Source: Tritrichomonas musculus (taxonomy: Eukaryota; Parabasalia; Tritrichomonadida; Tritrichomonadidae). From it: 64,000 nucleotides of DNA. A program made the translations under genes and the position numbers. Location: positions 1,674,001-1,738,000 of the forward strand of contig JAPFFF010000006.1 in NCBI GenBank assembly GCA_039105265.1, read 5' to 3'. The notes beneath the pieces are model-generated. The model was given only the letters and a program-made list of their open reading frames with translations, was not told the origin of the DNA and did no database searches. This document shows, in pieces, positions 54,700-64,000 of this stretch (the first letter of the stretch is position 1; the number at the start of each line of letters is the position of its first letter).

Positions 54700-55171
54700 T
54701 TTGGTGTTACTTTCAAAACAGCTTGGAGCTAATAGTTCTTGATTTATTAAGAATCAACAATGTTCAGTATCCATGTAATAATGTCTTCAAACCCGCTGAG
54801 TATATTCATGGGCTTACACGTATCTATAAGATTTTGGAAATTGATCGTCAAAAAGTAAATGCTTACCTTTTTTCACTTTTCTGCAAAATTTCAAAGTTTG
54901 GATAAATAATAAAGTCAAATTCAAAAGCATCACTCTCTTTTGTGCACTTCATCGTTTCGAATATTTCTGGAGACATATAAAGCGAAGATCCTTTTATTTC
55001 ATTCGATGAGCTCAAAACCAGTGTTTGCAAATTAAAATGATATTTCTTCAAAAAACCTAAAACTGCTATTTTAGGATGTAAAAAAGCATCAAGGAAACCA
55101 TTCTCTGTTTTAAGGTCTCGAATGATCTCAATTGAATAGATATATTTCACGCCTGATTCGGTGGTGGACAC
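54700..55171 (-). pseudogene. Protein kinase relic
   Basis: The 102-codon open part (54863-55171) reads as kinase subdomains VI-IX: RDLKTENGFLDAFLHPKIAVLGFLKKYH corresponds to the HRDLK...N...DFG stretch, and GSSLYMSPEIFETMKCTKES to the GSP-Y-APE segment. Pieces of the C-lobe (NFQNLIDTC, in another frame) continue to about 54700. The N-lobe is missing upstream and DFG reads VLG, so the copy is dead. Most like trichomonad TKL-type kinases. Confidence 0.6.
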
Positions 55172-55229
55172 CGTGCAAATTGTTATTCTAAAACTAAAGC
55201 TAGTTGTGAATCAAATCTTATTTTCACCA

Positions 55230-56390
55230 AAGAATTCATTGATGAAAATACTTTTTTTTTTTTTACTTTCAATGTTTCACTTTTTGTTTTTCATCATAAA
55301 TACGCACACAATCCTCATTGTATTGAAGCACATAGAAATTATCTCTCTACTGAACATATCAAAGAAAATATTTATCAGGAAAAGGTACGAGTCCTTTCTG
55401 GTGGAATTCGTGCCAATATCAATGCTGACGATATGCACAAAAATATTATATAATAAGAATAAAGATGATTTGATATATTTACTGAAGGAAAACGACTAGA
55501 AAAAAACAATTATACATTTATATAATAATATTTTATCCAGCTTAACAGTATTACGTCAAGAAGATAAAAAGTGTGTTATTCAACAGTAATAGTTGCAATT
55601 GATAGTGAAAATTATTCTCCAATAATGGCTTATGGATTTAAAGAGCAAAACTTTTCAGTCATTTATTAACTGTTTTGAAGATTTTATATAACTTGTGGAG
55701 ACCTTTTAGAATTGGAAATGCTGACAGTTTACAAACTCAAATTGCAGCTATCAAAAAAACATTCCCTGAAATATATAATAGCCTTTTGATTATCACACTT
55801 AAAAAGAAATCTCACTAAATATTATGGTAACGAAAGTTTTGTTGTATAAAACTTTGATCAAACAAAATACAATCACACTATTCTATTGTTATTTTTTACA
55901 AAATAAAGCTTGATAATATGGACAATAATACACTAGGAGCAAGAATGATTCATAATTTGATCAATTAAAATGAACAATGGTCATCTATTAATTAATATAT
56001 GCACTGTCTCTATTCAAAAAAGGATTGTTCCATGATAGAAGGTTTTTTTGCTTTTTCAAACACAAATTATGGTCATGAGAGAGGTCAATTAAAAAATGTA
56101 GTTAAAAATATAAATAGCCAAGCATCAATATCATTGATTCAAGTTTACACTTTAAGAGATGTCAAAATACTCATTCCATATGTTATTACCATCCGGCAAA
56201 TAATTGTTAGTAATTTGGCAGCCTATAGAAATATTTTACTGGCCTCAAGAAAGGTCAATTTTATTTAAAACATTTAATGGAGGAATAGTCAAGTTAGATA
56301 ATTCGTAATTACCTGTACATTATAATCAAGGAACAGGTATTGTTAGTTTTTGCAATGAAAACCACATTATGCAGTTTTAGTAGTTAAAGG
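55230..56390 (+). pseudogene. Decayed ORFs, probable transposon protein
   Basis: Open pieces on the plus strand follow one another in shifting frames: CIEAHRNYLSTEHIKENIYQ and RVLSGGIRANINADDM (55315-55445), TVIVAIDSENYSPIMAYGF (about 55580-55640), an 89-codon ORF at 55999-56268, and QGTGIVSFCNENHIM (about 56330-56375). Together they look like one degraded gene of about 380 codons or more. The style resembles repeated trichomonad transposon genes, but I recognise no catalytic signature. Confidence 0.4.
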
Positions 56391-56419
56391 TAGGCTTGGC
56401 CATTAGTTTTGTATTTATT

Positions 56420-56505
56420 TCACTGATGCAGATCTATAGATTCGTAGTTTTTAAAATAAAATAGATCTGAATTAGTGAAAACTACGAGTTGTTCGGTTGA
56501 ATAAA
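56420..56505. repeat. Imperfect hairpin with CGTAGTTTTTA arms
   Basis: TTCGTAGTTTTTAAAAT and, 30 bases on, TTAGTGAAAACTACGA face each other and enclose AGATCTGAA-type sequence. A small foldback, possibly a MITE remnant. Confidence 0.35.
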
Positions 56506-56608
56506 AAAACTCAGTTTATGCTTTTTAGATTATACAAGCAAATATTTTTGCAGTAATCAGCGAATTCTATTTGAATTTTGTGTTATGATCAGCATATTTC
56601 ATTTGCAA

Positions 56609-56672
56609 TATTCTGAATATCTCTCTGTAGAATTCTGAGAATCTCCATGTAGAATTCTGAAAACCTTTGCAT
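56609..56672. repeat. Three degenerate 22-bp tandem repeats
   Basis: The unit ATTCTGA(A/G)(T/A)ATCTC...TGTAGA occurs about three times in a row with changes. No associated gene. Confidence 0.5.
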
Positions 56673-57117
56673 AATAACCAACTAATTCTCTCTATAGTAT
56701 CTTGAAGACCTAGGAATTTTTATTTGCAAAATTGAGAGATTGAATGGTTTAAAATATTGAATACTAATTTTAAATATTGTTATATAAATATATCTCTTAA
56801 TTTTAAATGAAATTACCATTTTTTAAATAATTTTATTAAAAAATAAAGTATAAAATAATATGTCTTAATTATGAGCTTCATTTATCACTTAAATTTTTTA
56901 AAAACACGAATATTTATTGAATCCCATAATTTGATAAAACTCAAAGAAATCCCTTTTCTATACATTTTGCATGAAAAAAATATTTTTACCCAATTGATTA
57001 AAAGATTCAAATTTCTCTAATTTTGGCTCACACAGTGCCACTCTATTTATTTTATATCATAGATCTTTCTTGAAAAATATAGCATAAAAATATTTTTTCA
57101 TGATTTGTAAACTTAAT
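56673..57117. other. AT-rich spacer, no gene seen
   Basis: Between the repeats and the mariner element; nothing recognised. Confidence 0.5.
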
Positions 57118-57259
57118 TAAATAAAGTTCGCATATAAAATAATTCAAAATTGAATATTGCATTTAAAAATTCAATGTATAAATTTATTTATATAATAATC
57201 TCATCAATTTCTTTTAAAATTTGACGATAAAAAAAAAGACCAAAGTATTCAATTTTAAA

Positions 57260-58297
57260 ATGATTTACGAATGCTTAACAAATGACCAAAAGGCCCATTT
57301 GACTAGACTTTACGATGATTATGGACCAAAATGGACGTGTTTATCTCGTATAACAGGTATTAAAATATCAACGATCCGAAGCTTTATTTTATGATATAAC
57401 ACAGATGGAACTTTAAGTCCTAAACGAGGTGCTCCAAAAAAAATAACAGAAGAAATTGAAAATAATGTCATTGACTATTTTGAGAACTTGCCTGAAACAA
57501 GTTTAACCGTCGCAGCAAATAATTTTGGACTTTCAAATCCTTCCATCAAAACAATTTTCAATTCTGATGGAATTAAATACTTCAAAAAGGTCCCAATACC
57601 TAATTTAACAAACTATCATAAAATCAAACGAATGGACTTTTCAACCAAAATTTCCAATTATTCTCAAGAAAATATTCCAAACTTTATAATAACAGATGAG
57701 TCAACTGTCGAAGAAAATCTAGAAAAAGGTGGAATATGGCGCCGACGGGGTCACTTCCCTCCTGGAACGTTCTACACCAAAGAAGGTCACCCTATATCTG
57801 TGATGGTGTGGGGAGGGATAGGCCCCGGCGGCTATCGTACAAAATTGTTACGAGTTCATGGGAAGATGAATTCAATAAAGTATGTAGACCTCTTATTATC
57901 AAATGATGTTTTTATAGATATAGAAAAAAATTTTGGAAAAAATTACATCTTCCAACATGATAATGCGCCCCCGCATAAATCAAGATATACAATGAGCGTC
58001 CTCTCTGATATAGTTCCTGAAGTTCTTGATTGGCCTGCAAAATCGCCGAACTTAAGTCCAATAGAACAACTTTGGCACTTTTTGAAGGGAAAATTGGCCG
58101 GTGTTAAATTCAAAGATCAAGATGAACTTTTTGATAGATTAGTTAAAGAATGGAATGATATTCCAACTTCAGTAATAAATAATATTTATTCTTCATTTCA
58201 AGCCAGATGCATTGTATGCATGAACCACAATGGAGAATGTTTAAACGGCTTGTGGAAAGAAGTTAAAAAAATTCATGATTCTTATCGATTATTATAA
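57260..58297 (+). pseudogene. Tc1-like DD34E transposase with one in-frame stop
   Basis: From the ATG at 57260 the frame runs 345 codons, with a single TGA at 57392-57394 (codon 45) inside the N-terminal helix-turn-helix; the part after it, 57488-58297, is fully open (269 codons from its own ATG). The catalytic triad is visible: IITDESTVEEN, FQHDNAPPH and PNLSPIEQLW, with 34 residues between the second Asp and the Glu. VMVWGGIGPGG precedes the second Asp as usual. The single stop and intact ends suggest a very recent insertion; a shorter product lacking the first HTH would bind the ends poorly. Confidence 0.9.
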
Positions 58298-58300
58298 ATA

Positions 58301-58362
58301 AATCTCTTGAATGCACACTTTTTGAGAGAAAAAACTCAAAAAGTGTATTCAATTCAGAGATT
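58301..58362. repeat. Hairpin behind the mariner transposase
   Basis: AATCTCTTGAATGCACACTTTTTGAG is followed, after the loop AGAAAAAA, by its near-inverse CTCAAAAAGTGTATTCAATTCAGAGATT. It starts four bases after the stop codon, so it could end the transcript or be a nested foldback. Confidence 0.6.
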
Positions 58363-58495
58363 TACGAATTTTCCTCCCAACTTTTTGAGAGATATAGTAA
58401 CTTTTTAAAAAATAAAGTTCGCATATAAAATTTCGGTTTCTTTGAAATTAATTGAATTTTTATTAAGTTTATTTTTTATATGCGAACTTTATTTA

Positions 58496-58649
58496 AAGTC
58501 GGATTCAAAAGGCTTGGGACAAACTTTTTGAAAACGATAAGGCCAAATTCCTAAATCTTTTAGGTCAATTTGTCCCAAGCTGAATGATTTTTTTTCTGAG
58601 AAACATTGAAAAAAATTGAATGTTGTCCCAAGCATTTTGAATCCGACTT
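58496..58649. mobile_element. MITE, 154 bp, mariner-type
   Basis: AAGTCGGATTCAAAAGGCTTGGGACAA and its inverse at the other end differ at one base over 27. TA flanks both sides (58494-58495 and 58650-58651). TTGTCCCAAGC also occurs in the middle, at about 58570. It abuts the mariner element and shares its right TA. Confidence 0.85.
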
Positions 58650-58651
58650 TA

Positions 58652-59156
58652 ACGGAGTTTACTTTCATTATTTTTGAATAATTATTCAATTTTTGACATT
58701 TATCGTTCCATGGAACTCTATTTTTTCATAAACTTACTTTTTTTGTTCTATGGAATATATAATAATTAAACACTTGATAATAAAATTCTATTTAAAAATT
58801 GAATATTAATTCAATATCTGCAGTTTATATTATAAACTTTATAAAATTTTTAATACAAAAGATTCAATTTTTATGAAGTTTATTTTTTTTTTTAAACAAA
58901 AAATGAAGGTTCATTATAATGAAAATTGATCAAAATCTTATTTTAAAAGATAATTTTTTTAAAATAAATATATTATATAAAAGTAATATGATATATTGTT
59001 AAAAATACAAAAATATCATAATATTTAATAAGAAAATTAAAAATGTAAACTTATTTTATATTGAGTTTGGAAAAGAAGAAAAATTCAATAAACTTTTTCA
59101 ATAAATGTTGTTATTTTTTATTCAAAAACTAGAAAAATAGTTCGAAATTTATAAAA
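58652..59156. other. Spacer upstream of the GP63-like gene
   Basis: AT-rich, no ORF. TTTTTCAATAAATG at about 59095 may be an initiator-like word, but it is 50 bases from the start codon. Confidence 0.45.
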
Positions 59157-61238
59157 ATGCTATCTATTTTTTTCTTGATCTTTTTATCTGCTTCTGGATT
59201 TCGAAATCGCAATAACAAACATGTTTTCACTTGCAACCATGATCGTGAAATTCAATCACAATTAAGAAATTCTCCACCACATAAGCTTATTGACTCATCA
59301 AAATTTATAACTGAAGATGTAGATAAATCTGAACTCGAAAAAGAAGTAAGGAATAGACAACCAATTCGTGTTAGAATGGATTTAAGGGCCATAGATGATC
59401 CTAGAATTGATAAATTTTCGTGCAAAAACGTGGGCGATCAAGAAAAACCAGAAGAATATGCGTGTAGACAAGAAGATATATTAGATGACAAAAAAAAAGA
59501 AGTTATAAAGGTAACCATACAAAACGCCGAAAAATATATTACCCAACTCGTTAATGTTACAAGAGCTACTGAACCATTAGATCCAGGTGGTGTTTTGAGT
59601 ACTGTAGGATGGGATGATCAAAAACCAGATTTTAGTAATATTGATCTTTTTATATTTGTTTTAGAAAGAGCATATGGTGAAACTTCTGATACACTCGCAT
59701 CAGCTAGCCCCTTGAGATCGGTTAGTTCAAGTTCAAGTAATTTATTAGATCGTGGAAGGCCATATATTGGGCAAATCCGAATTAACGCAGCAAAACTTCC
59801 GTCTAAACCACAAAATTATAACGATGGAGATAGACAATTCTTTGTTACATGCATGCATGAATTGATGCACATTCTTGCATTTTCAAGTGGATTATTTGGT
59901 TCTTGGGTAAATAGAAGCTCGGGCTCTATATATAATCAAAATATATCTAATTTCAAATTTAACAATAACTATGGGGTTGAACAATCATTTATCGCAACAC
60001 CAAAACTAACAGAATGGGTACACGATCGTTTTCAAGTTGTTAATCCAGAACTTTTAAGATTTGGTCTCGAATTAGAAGATGGTGGCGGTAAAGGAACGGC
60101 TGGATCCCATCCGAATTCTCGTCTCTACTTTACAGACATAATGCAAGGTAAAACATATGGTCCTGGATACTTTTCTCCAATTTTTTTCCATTCACTTTAT
60201 GATTCAGGATGGTATGAGCCTAATTACGATATGATGGAACAACTTATATATTTAGATCCCAGATATGTTGATGAGCCAATTTCACAATATGTTCTCACAG
60301 AACCTCCTCGCGACTCATTCCCGAAAGAGATTTTCTGCTCCAATAACCGTCAAGCTTATTGCTATTACGATTATTCATATAAAGCTATTTGCGACTCATA
60401 TTCTCTTAAAGAGATAGTTGATTTAGGATATATTAAAAAACAAATTGCAAATGCATCCAACTTCCAAACTTGGTACGGAGGACCTGGAAATAAATTTAGC
60501 GATGAAGAAAATTTCGATTATATGCCTGTTCTATTCCCGAGTGGAGATTCCAATTGCAGAAATGAAAATGCACCATCTGAAAGTAAGCAAGTAGCTGATA
60601 TGGCAAAAAGAATGGAAGAAACATATTCTACATCATCTGTATGCCTTTTGACAACAATATGGAAACAATCTCTTACACAATTTTCAATTCAAAAAAATTC
60701 TGGATGTTATAAAGCTCGATGCGGTGAAGATGGCAAATTAAGAGTTACTCTTCCGAAAACAAAAGAGCAAGTTTGTTTCAGAGAAAATCAAAGAATTTAC
60801 AAGAAAGGATCAACAAAATATGCTTTATGTCCAAAAGTTGGTGCTGCCTGCGCCAACTTTCCAAACAAATCAACAATGGTCTCAATCGAATCAGCTCTTC
60901 CTGATCGTGGACCATCCAACGGTGAAAATTACATCCTTCTTCAAGGAATCAACTTGTTAAAACATCCAATTTTATCAGTCACGTTTGGCATTTTAAGCGA
61001 TAAAACAGGACGTTATGTTACAGATAAAGATTACACAAAAATTATTTCTATTAAATCAGACAATTTTATTGAATATACAAACGATCGAATTTTAATCAAA
61101 ATGCCAAAGAATCCACAAGTTGGCAAAAAACAAATTGGCGTTTCAGTTGATTTGATATTTGAAACGGGAGATACTATTGATGTTAATTTTGTAGAGGACA
61201 TATACACTTTCTTGAAGAGAGATTATAATAACCCTTAA
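59157..61238 (+). CDS. GP63/leishmanolysin-like zinc metalloprotease (M8)
   Basis: A 693-residue secreted or surface protease. A signal peptide is evident (MLSIFFLIFLSASG, about 1-15). The zinc site is HELMH (His234, Glu235, His238), with the distant third ligand His318 in GSHPNSRLYF and the Met-turn in FTDIMQGK, all as in the M8 family. A Cys-rich region follows (about 385-570) as in leishmanolysin's C-terminal domain, and the last 100 residues look like a beta-sandwich (IPT/TIG-like: ALPDRGPSNGENYILLQGINL). No C-terminal membrane segment is present, unlike many trichomonad relatives, so it may be released. Trichomonads hold large families of these adhesion and virulence-linked proteases. 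Confidence 0.93.
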   Translation: MLSIFFLIFLSASGFRNRNNKHVFTCNHDREIQSQLRNSPPHKLIDSSKFITEDVDKSELEKEVRNRQPIRVRMDLRAIDDPRIDKFSCKNVGDQEKPEEYACRQEDILDDKKKEVIKVTIQNAEKYITQLVNVTRATEPLDPGGVLSTVGWDDQKPDFSNIDLFIFVLERAYGETSDTLASASPLRSVSSSSSNLLDRGRPYIGQIRINAAKLPSKPQNYNDGDRQFFVTCMHELMHILAFSSGLFGSWVNRSSGSIYNQNISNFKFNNNYGVEQSFIATPKLTEWVHDRFQVVNPELLRFGLELEDGGGKGTAGSHPNSRLYFTDIMQGKTYGPGYFSPIFFHSLYDSGWYEPNYDMMEQLIYLDPRYVDEPISQYVLTEPPRDSFPKEIFCSNNRQAYCYYDYSYKAICDSYSLKEIVDLGYIKKQIANASNFQTWYGGPGNKFSDEENFDYMPVLFPSGDSNCRNENAPSESKQVADMAKRMEETYSTSSVCLLTTIWKQSLTQFSIQKNSGCYKARCGEDGKLRVTLPKTKEQVCFRENQRIYKKGSTKYALCPKVGAACANFPNKSTMVSIESALPDRGPSNGENYILLQGINLLKHPILSVTFGILSDKTGRYVTDKDYTKIISIKSDNFIEYTNDRILIKMPKNPQVGKKQIGVSVDLIFETGDTIDVNFVEDIYTFLKRDYNNP

Positions 61239-61514
61239 ATGATGCATTTAAAATTTTTTAATAAAAAGAGGAATATATATTAATTATTTCAAGCAATACT
61301 TCATTTAATTTTTAGTATTAGACGAGTATTTATAAACCATCATATAACAAATTTAATATATTTTAATAATTTAATTAAAATCTTTGAAACTAAGCACTCA
61401 ATTAGTAACCAAACCTATTTTGAGTTAATTTAAATAACCAGTAGGAATTATGATATTTTCTATGCTTTAAATAGTTAACATTTACATAAACCGCGATATC
61501 ATTTTAATGTAAAA

Positions 61515-62531
61515 ATGAATTTTGTGAATAATCAACAAATTAAACAAAATAAACAAGATATTCTTATTTTGTCATTAAATAAGGAAGAAAAAACAGCTGA
61601 TATAATGAGTAATGAAAACATAAATGATGAAATAATTATAATTCCAAAAATTATCCAATATGGGACTTCTGAAGACATTATCACAAATATTAAAGAATGT
61701 TCTTTTGAAAGATCTCAAGAAATTCGAACAATACAAAGAATCATTATTCAATTAATTTGACACAAATATGAGAAAGAGAATTCATGATTGGCAAACTTCA
61801 AAAGACATTTATTTTTTCCAAATACAAACTCCAAATAACTGAAGAATCAGCATTTTATTCCACTTTTATTTAAGAACTTTTCATTCCATCGAATGCTATT
61901 GAAATCGAAAGCTACACTTTTATAAAAGCTGAAACATATTTGAAATTCCATTAACTTCGATACTTCAAACAAAAGCTTTTGTTTTTTCATATCTTGAAAG
62001 TTTGTTAATTCCATCTCATTCAAAGAAGGATGGCGGGCTAGAGCATCTCGATTGTGCCATGCTTCAATTGTACCGAATAGTTGCCACTTTATGAATGCTG
62101 GCAACAAATTGATCATTGGCAGATCAAATCTGAAAAGTGACAACGAAGCATCAGAAAAAAGGAAAATCCATCATTCATCACTAAAATCAATTTCTCGCAC
62201 TTTTCTATTTCTCACACTTTTCTATTTCTCATTAATTGAAAGAATTTCTATTCACTCAAATGTCACTGAAATTGACAAAGAAGCTTTTTCATATTGTTTT
62301 AATCTTAGTGGAGTTGGAATTTCATCCGATTCACAATTAGGAATAATAAATAATTGCACTTACAGTGAATCTTCAATACGAAAATTTGCCGTTTCACCTC
62401 ACCTCACAAAAACTTACTTACTCATTTATAAAACAAATATATATATTCATCTTTACATTACAAATATTTTCACAAACGCTTTTTATAGTTGCCCAATGCT
62501 CAATTGTACTGATATTCCTCATGATTCTTAA
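61515..62531 (+). pseudogene. Decayed BspA-like leucine-rich-repeat gene
   Basis: The opening ORF (61515-61760) has the BspA start layout: a lead strand, KTADIMSNENINDEIIIIPK, then CSFERSQEIRTIQ. Further pieces follow in other frames: LQTKAFVFSYLESLLIPS (about 61950-62020), KLIIGRSNLKSDN (about 62105-62145) and, in the 62052-62531 ORF, IERISIHSNVTEIDKEAFSYCFNL plus SESSIRKFAVSPHLTK. The KLIIG...SD segment is the same super-repeat element as in the gene at 9151-10824. Several frameshifts separate the pieces. Confidence 0.65.
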
Positions 62532-63547
62532 CATAAAATAATTGACTTTATACGATTCACATATTCATAGCTTTTTTTAATGCCTTCGCAAGTACAAATG
62601 ATTGGATTTGATGTATTTCAATGATGCACATCACATCAAATAATTGAAAATGATGAAAAAAATAATTTTGAAATCTATTGATCAAAAAAAATTTTTAATA
62701 TTGGCAAGGATCTAAATTATTTTATTATGGTTCCAGCTAAATTAAGATGTTTTGCTGTTTAAATCATTTGATTTTAAATATTAAACTTTTATCATATTTA
62801 ATTGTTCATTTTTACATTAAAAATAAAAGAATTGAAATAAAAAGGCTAAAATCAAAACTGTATTGTTTTGGATATCAGTTGGCCTGGTTGTGGGCTGCCA
62901 ATGATCATGATACCAATTTTACAAATTTGATCAATGATACAATTTTTAATAAAAAATCTTTTTTTTTTTTTTTTTTTTTTTTAAGATATCATTGATTAAC
63001 ATCAATTTAATATTAATTTTTTTTAAAATAAAAAAAAACTTGTTTCATTTTTGAAGAATCATTAATTACTCTTTATTATCTATATATTTGAAAAAGTGGT
63101 ATCTGTATTTAAAAGTTTTCTTCTTTTATTCTTTCAATTTTGAACTCCTTTCATTTTTTTCAATAAGAAGAGTTCTAATTCAAAAATAGATTTTTTTTTA
63201 CATTTTATATATCTATAAAAATAAAACTATAAAACAAATTTAGATTTATAAAAATAAATGATAAATATAAATAATATGTAAATATTAATAAAATTATGCA
63301 ATTTGATGTTATAAAAAGAATATTATTTTTTGATTATTTTTTCATTTAAATTGAATATAGAAATAAAAAAAATAAGATATCTTAAAAATTAATTTCTTTA
63401 AATAATAATATTATGCTATTTTATAATATATATTACAAATATAAATATATTAAATGATAATATACTTAGTTTTAATATTTAAATACTGGTGAGAAATGAA
63501 ATCAATTTACTCAAAAAATTTTCAATTTCAAATTAACATTTTCACAA
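62532..63547. other. AT-rich spacer, no gene seen
   Basis: Contains a run of 24 T at 62959-62982. An 82-codon ORF (62747-62995) ends in this T run and has no family features. Nothing else recognised. Confidence 0.55.
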
Positions 63548-64000
63548 ATGCATAATATAAGTATTCTATCTCTTCATGTTTTATATCATTTTTCAACTGC
63601 TCCTTTCTATTTAATTACTCACAATGAGCGACCCACCGTATCTTTTATTTATAATTCCCGCTTTTCTCGTTACTTTTCAAATATTGTATATTCTAATACA
63701 CAAAGGCACTCCACAATGATTAATAAAAATTCATTTTCACATATGCTAGATACTCCTCTTATTTTTTCACAAGATTATTGTCCAGATAATTCAAAGTGTT
63801 GTATAGGATCTAATAACCCATTTACAAATGGTCAATTTATTAAAGACCTAACTATTACAAATGAAAGTTTTCCAAGTAATTATTTAGATAAAAATGCGTT
63901 TTTTGAAGGCGGATGTGGCAATTTAACAATTACAAATTGCCAATTCTTATATTGCTACACATCATCAAAATCAAACCCCAAACACAGCGGTGGTGGCATT
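63548..64000 (+). CDS. Pmp-like beta-helix surface protein, 5' part only
   Basis: Open from ATG 63548 to the window end (151 codons, no stop). The N terminus (MHNISILSLHVLYHFSTAPF) is mildly hydrophobic and may be a signal peptide. Later sequence has the beta-helix style of polymorphic-membrane-protein-like repeats: FEGGCGNLTITNCQFLYC and then GGGI, corresponding to the Pmp GGAI and FxxN-type words. Trichomonads encode a family of large Pmp-like surface proteins, often ending in a membrane segment, which is beyond this window. TTTTCACAA directly precedes the ATG and fits an Inr-like start. Confidence 0.65.
   Translation, partial: MHNISILSLHVLYHFSTAPFYLITHNERPTVSFIYNSRFSRYFSNIVYSNTQRHSTMINKNSFSHMLDTPLIFSQDYCPDNSKCCIGSNNPFTNGQFIKDLTITNESFPSNYLDKNAFFEGGCGNLTITNCQFLYCYTSSKSNPKHSGGGI

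Larger units (their letters stand above)
57120..58493 (+). mobile_element. Tc1/mariner transposon with exact 20-bp inverted repeats
   Basis: AATAAAGTTCGCATATAAAA at 57120-57139 is matched exactly, inverted, at 58474-58493, each flanked by TA (57118-57119 and 58494-58495), the mariner target. The 1374-bp element carries one transposase. An extra direct copy of the same 20 bases sits inside at 58411-58430, so the last 83 bases alone have the form of a foldback. A further hairpin lies just behind the transposase stop (58301-58362). Confidence 0.9.

Noticed and set aside
62747-62995. 82-codon ORF ending in a poly-T run
   Set aside because: Its end is a homopolymer-coded FFFF tail; the start shows no family.
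1-64000. tRNA, rRNA and CRISPR-like arrays
   Set aside because: No sequence with a T-loop and anticodon-arm pattern, no rRNA core and no spaced repeats were seen.

Overview
This window is AT-rich, intron-poor nuclear DNA from a parabasalid protist, most likely Tritrichomonas or a close trichomonad relative. The evidence is its gene families: an acetate:succinate CoA-transferase of the hydrogenosomal type, BspA-like leucine-rich-repeat surface proteins, a GP63/leishmanolysin-like protease, a PAS-linked membrane cyclase relic, an ankyrin protein of trichomonad type, a Maverick/Polinton, and MULE and Tc1/mariner transposons. No spliceosomal intron with parabasalid signals was recognised, and no tRNA or rRNA gene was found.

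Layout. Bases 1 to about 7.4 kb hold one end of a Maverick/Polinton: two small ORFs, a retroviral-type integrase, a large protein-primed DNA polymerase B carrying an HNH module and a zinc finger, then a field of subterminal repeats. From 9.1 to 30.4 kb lies a fairly gene-dense host segment: a BspA-like protein, a Pho87/90/91-like anion transporter, a type II membrane protein (possible glycosyltransferase), a bromodomain protein, a broken ankyrin gene, the H/ACA pseudouridine synthase Cbf5, a Wntless/TMEM181-like membrane protein, ASCT, the CK2 catalytic subunit, an SGF29-like double-Tudor protein, a BRD8-like SANT/bromodomain protein and a large C2-domain protein.

From 30.4 to 38.1 kb there is a transposon-rich patch: a decayed Tc1-like transposase, another transposon fragment, an intact MULE transposase, and an ORF-less element of about 1.8 kb with long inverted repeats and TTAA at each edge. 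A 5'-truncated, broken PAS/adenylate cyclase gene follows. From 40.7 to 51.1 kb come a CaMKK/SNF1-like kinase, a one-RRM protein and an 8.3-kb gene for a giant BEACH-WD40-FYVE-like protein. From 51.2 to 58.7 kb is a second transposon graveyard: nested inverted-repeat elements, hairpin MITEs, a kinase relic, and a Tc1/mariner element joined to a MITE through a shared TA. The right end holds a GP63-like protease, a decayed BspA relic and the start of a Pmp-like beta-helix surface protein.

The genes do not form an operon. Three (bromodomain, SGF29-like, BRD8-like) encode chromatin readers of the SAGA/NuA4 type; BspA, GP63 and the Pmp-like protein are probable surface or secreted proteins. I saw no convincing new multi-gene system. 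The most informative signals are the nested and chained transposons with readable ends, the HNH-bearing Polinton polymerase, and a short GC-rich motif shared upstream of two or three host genes.
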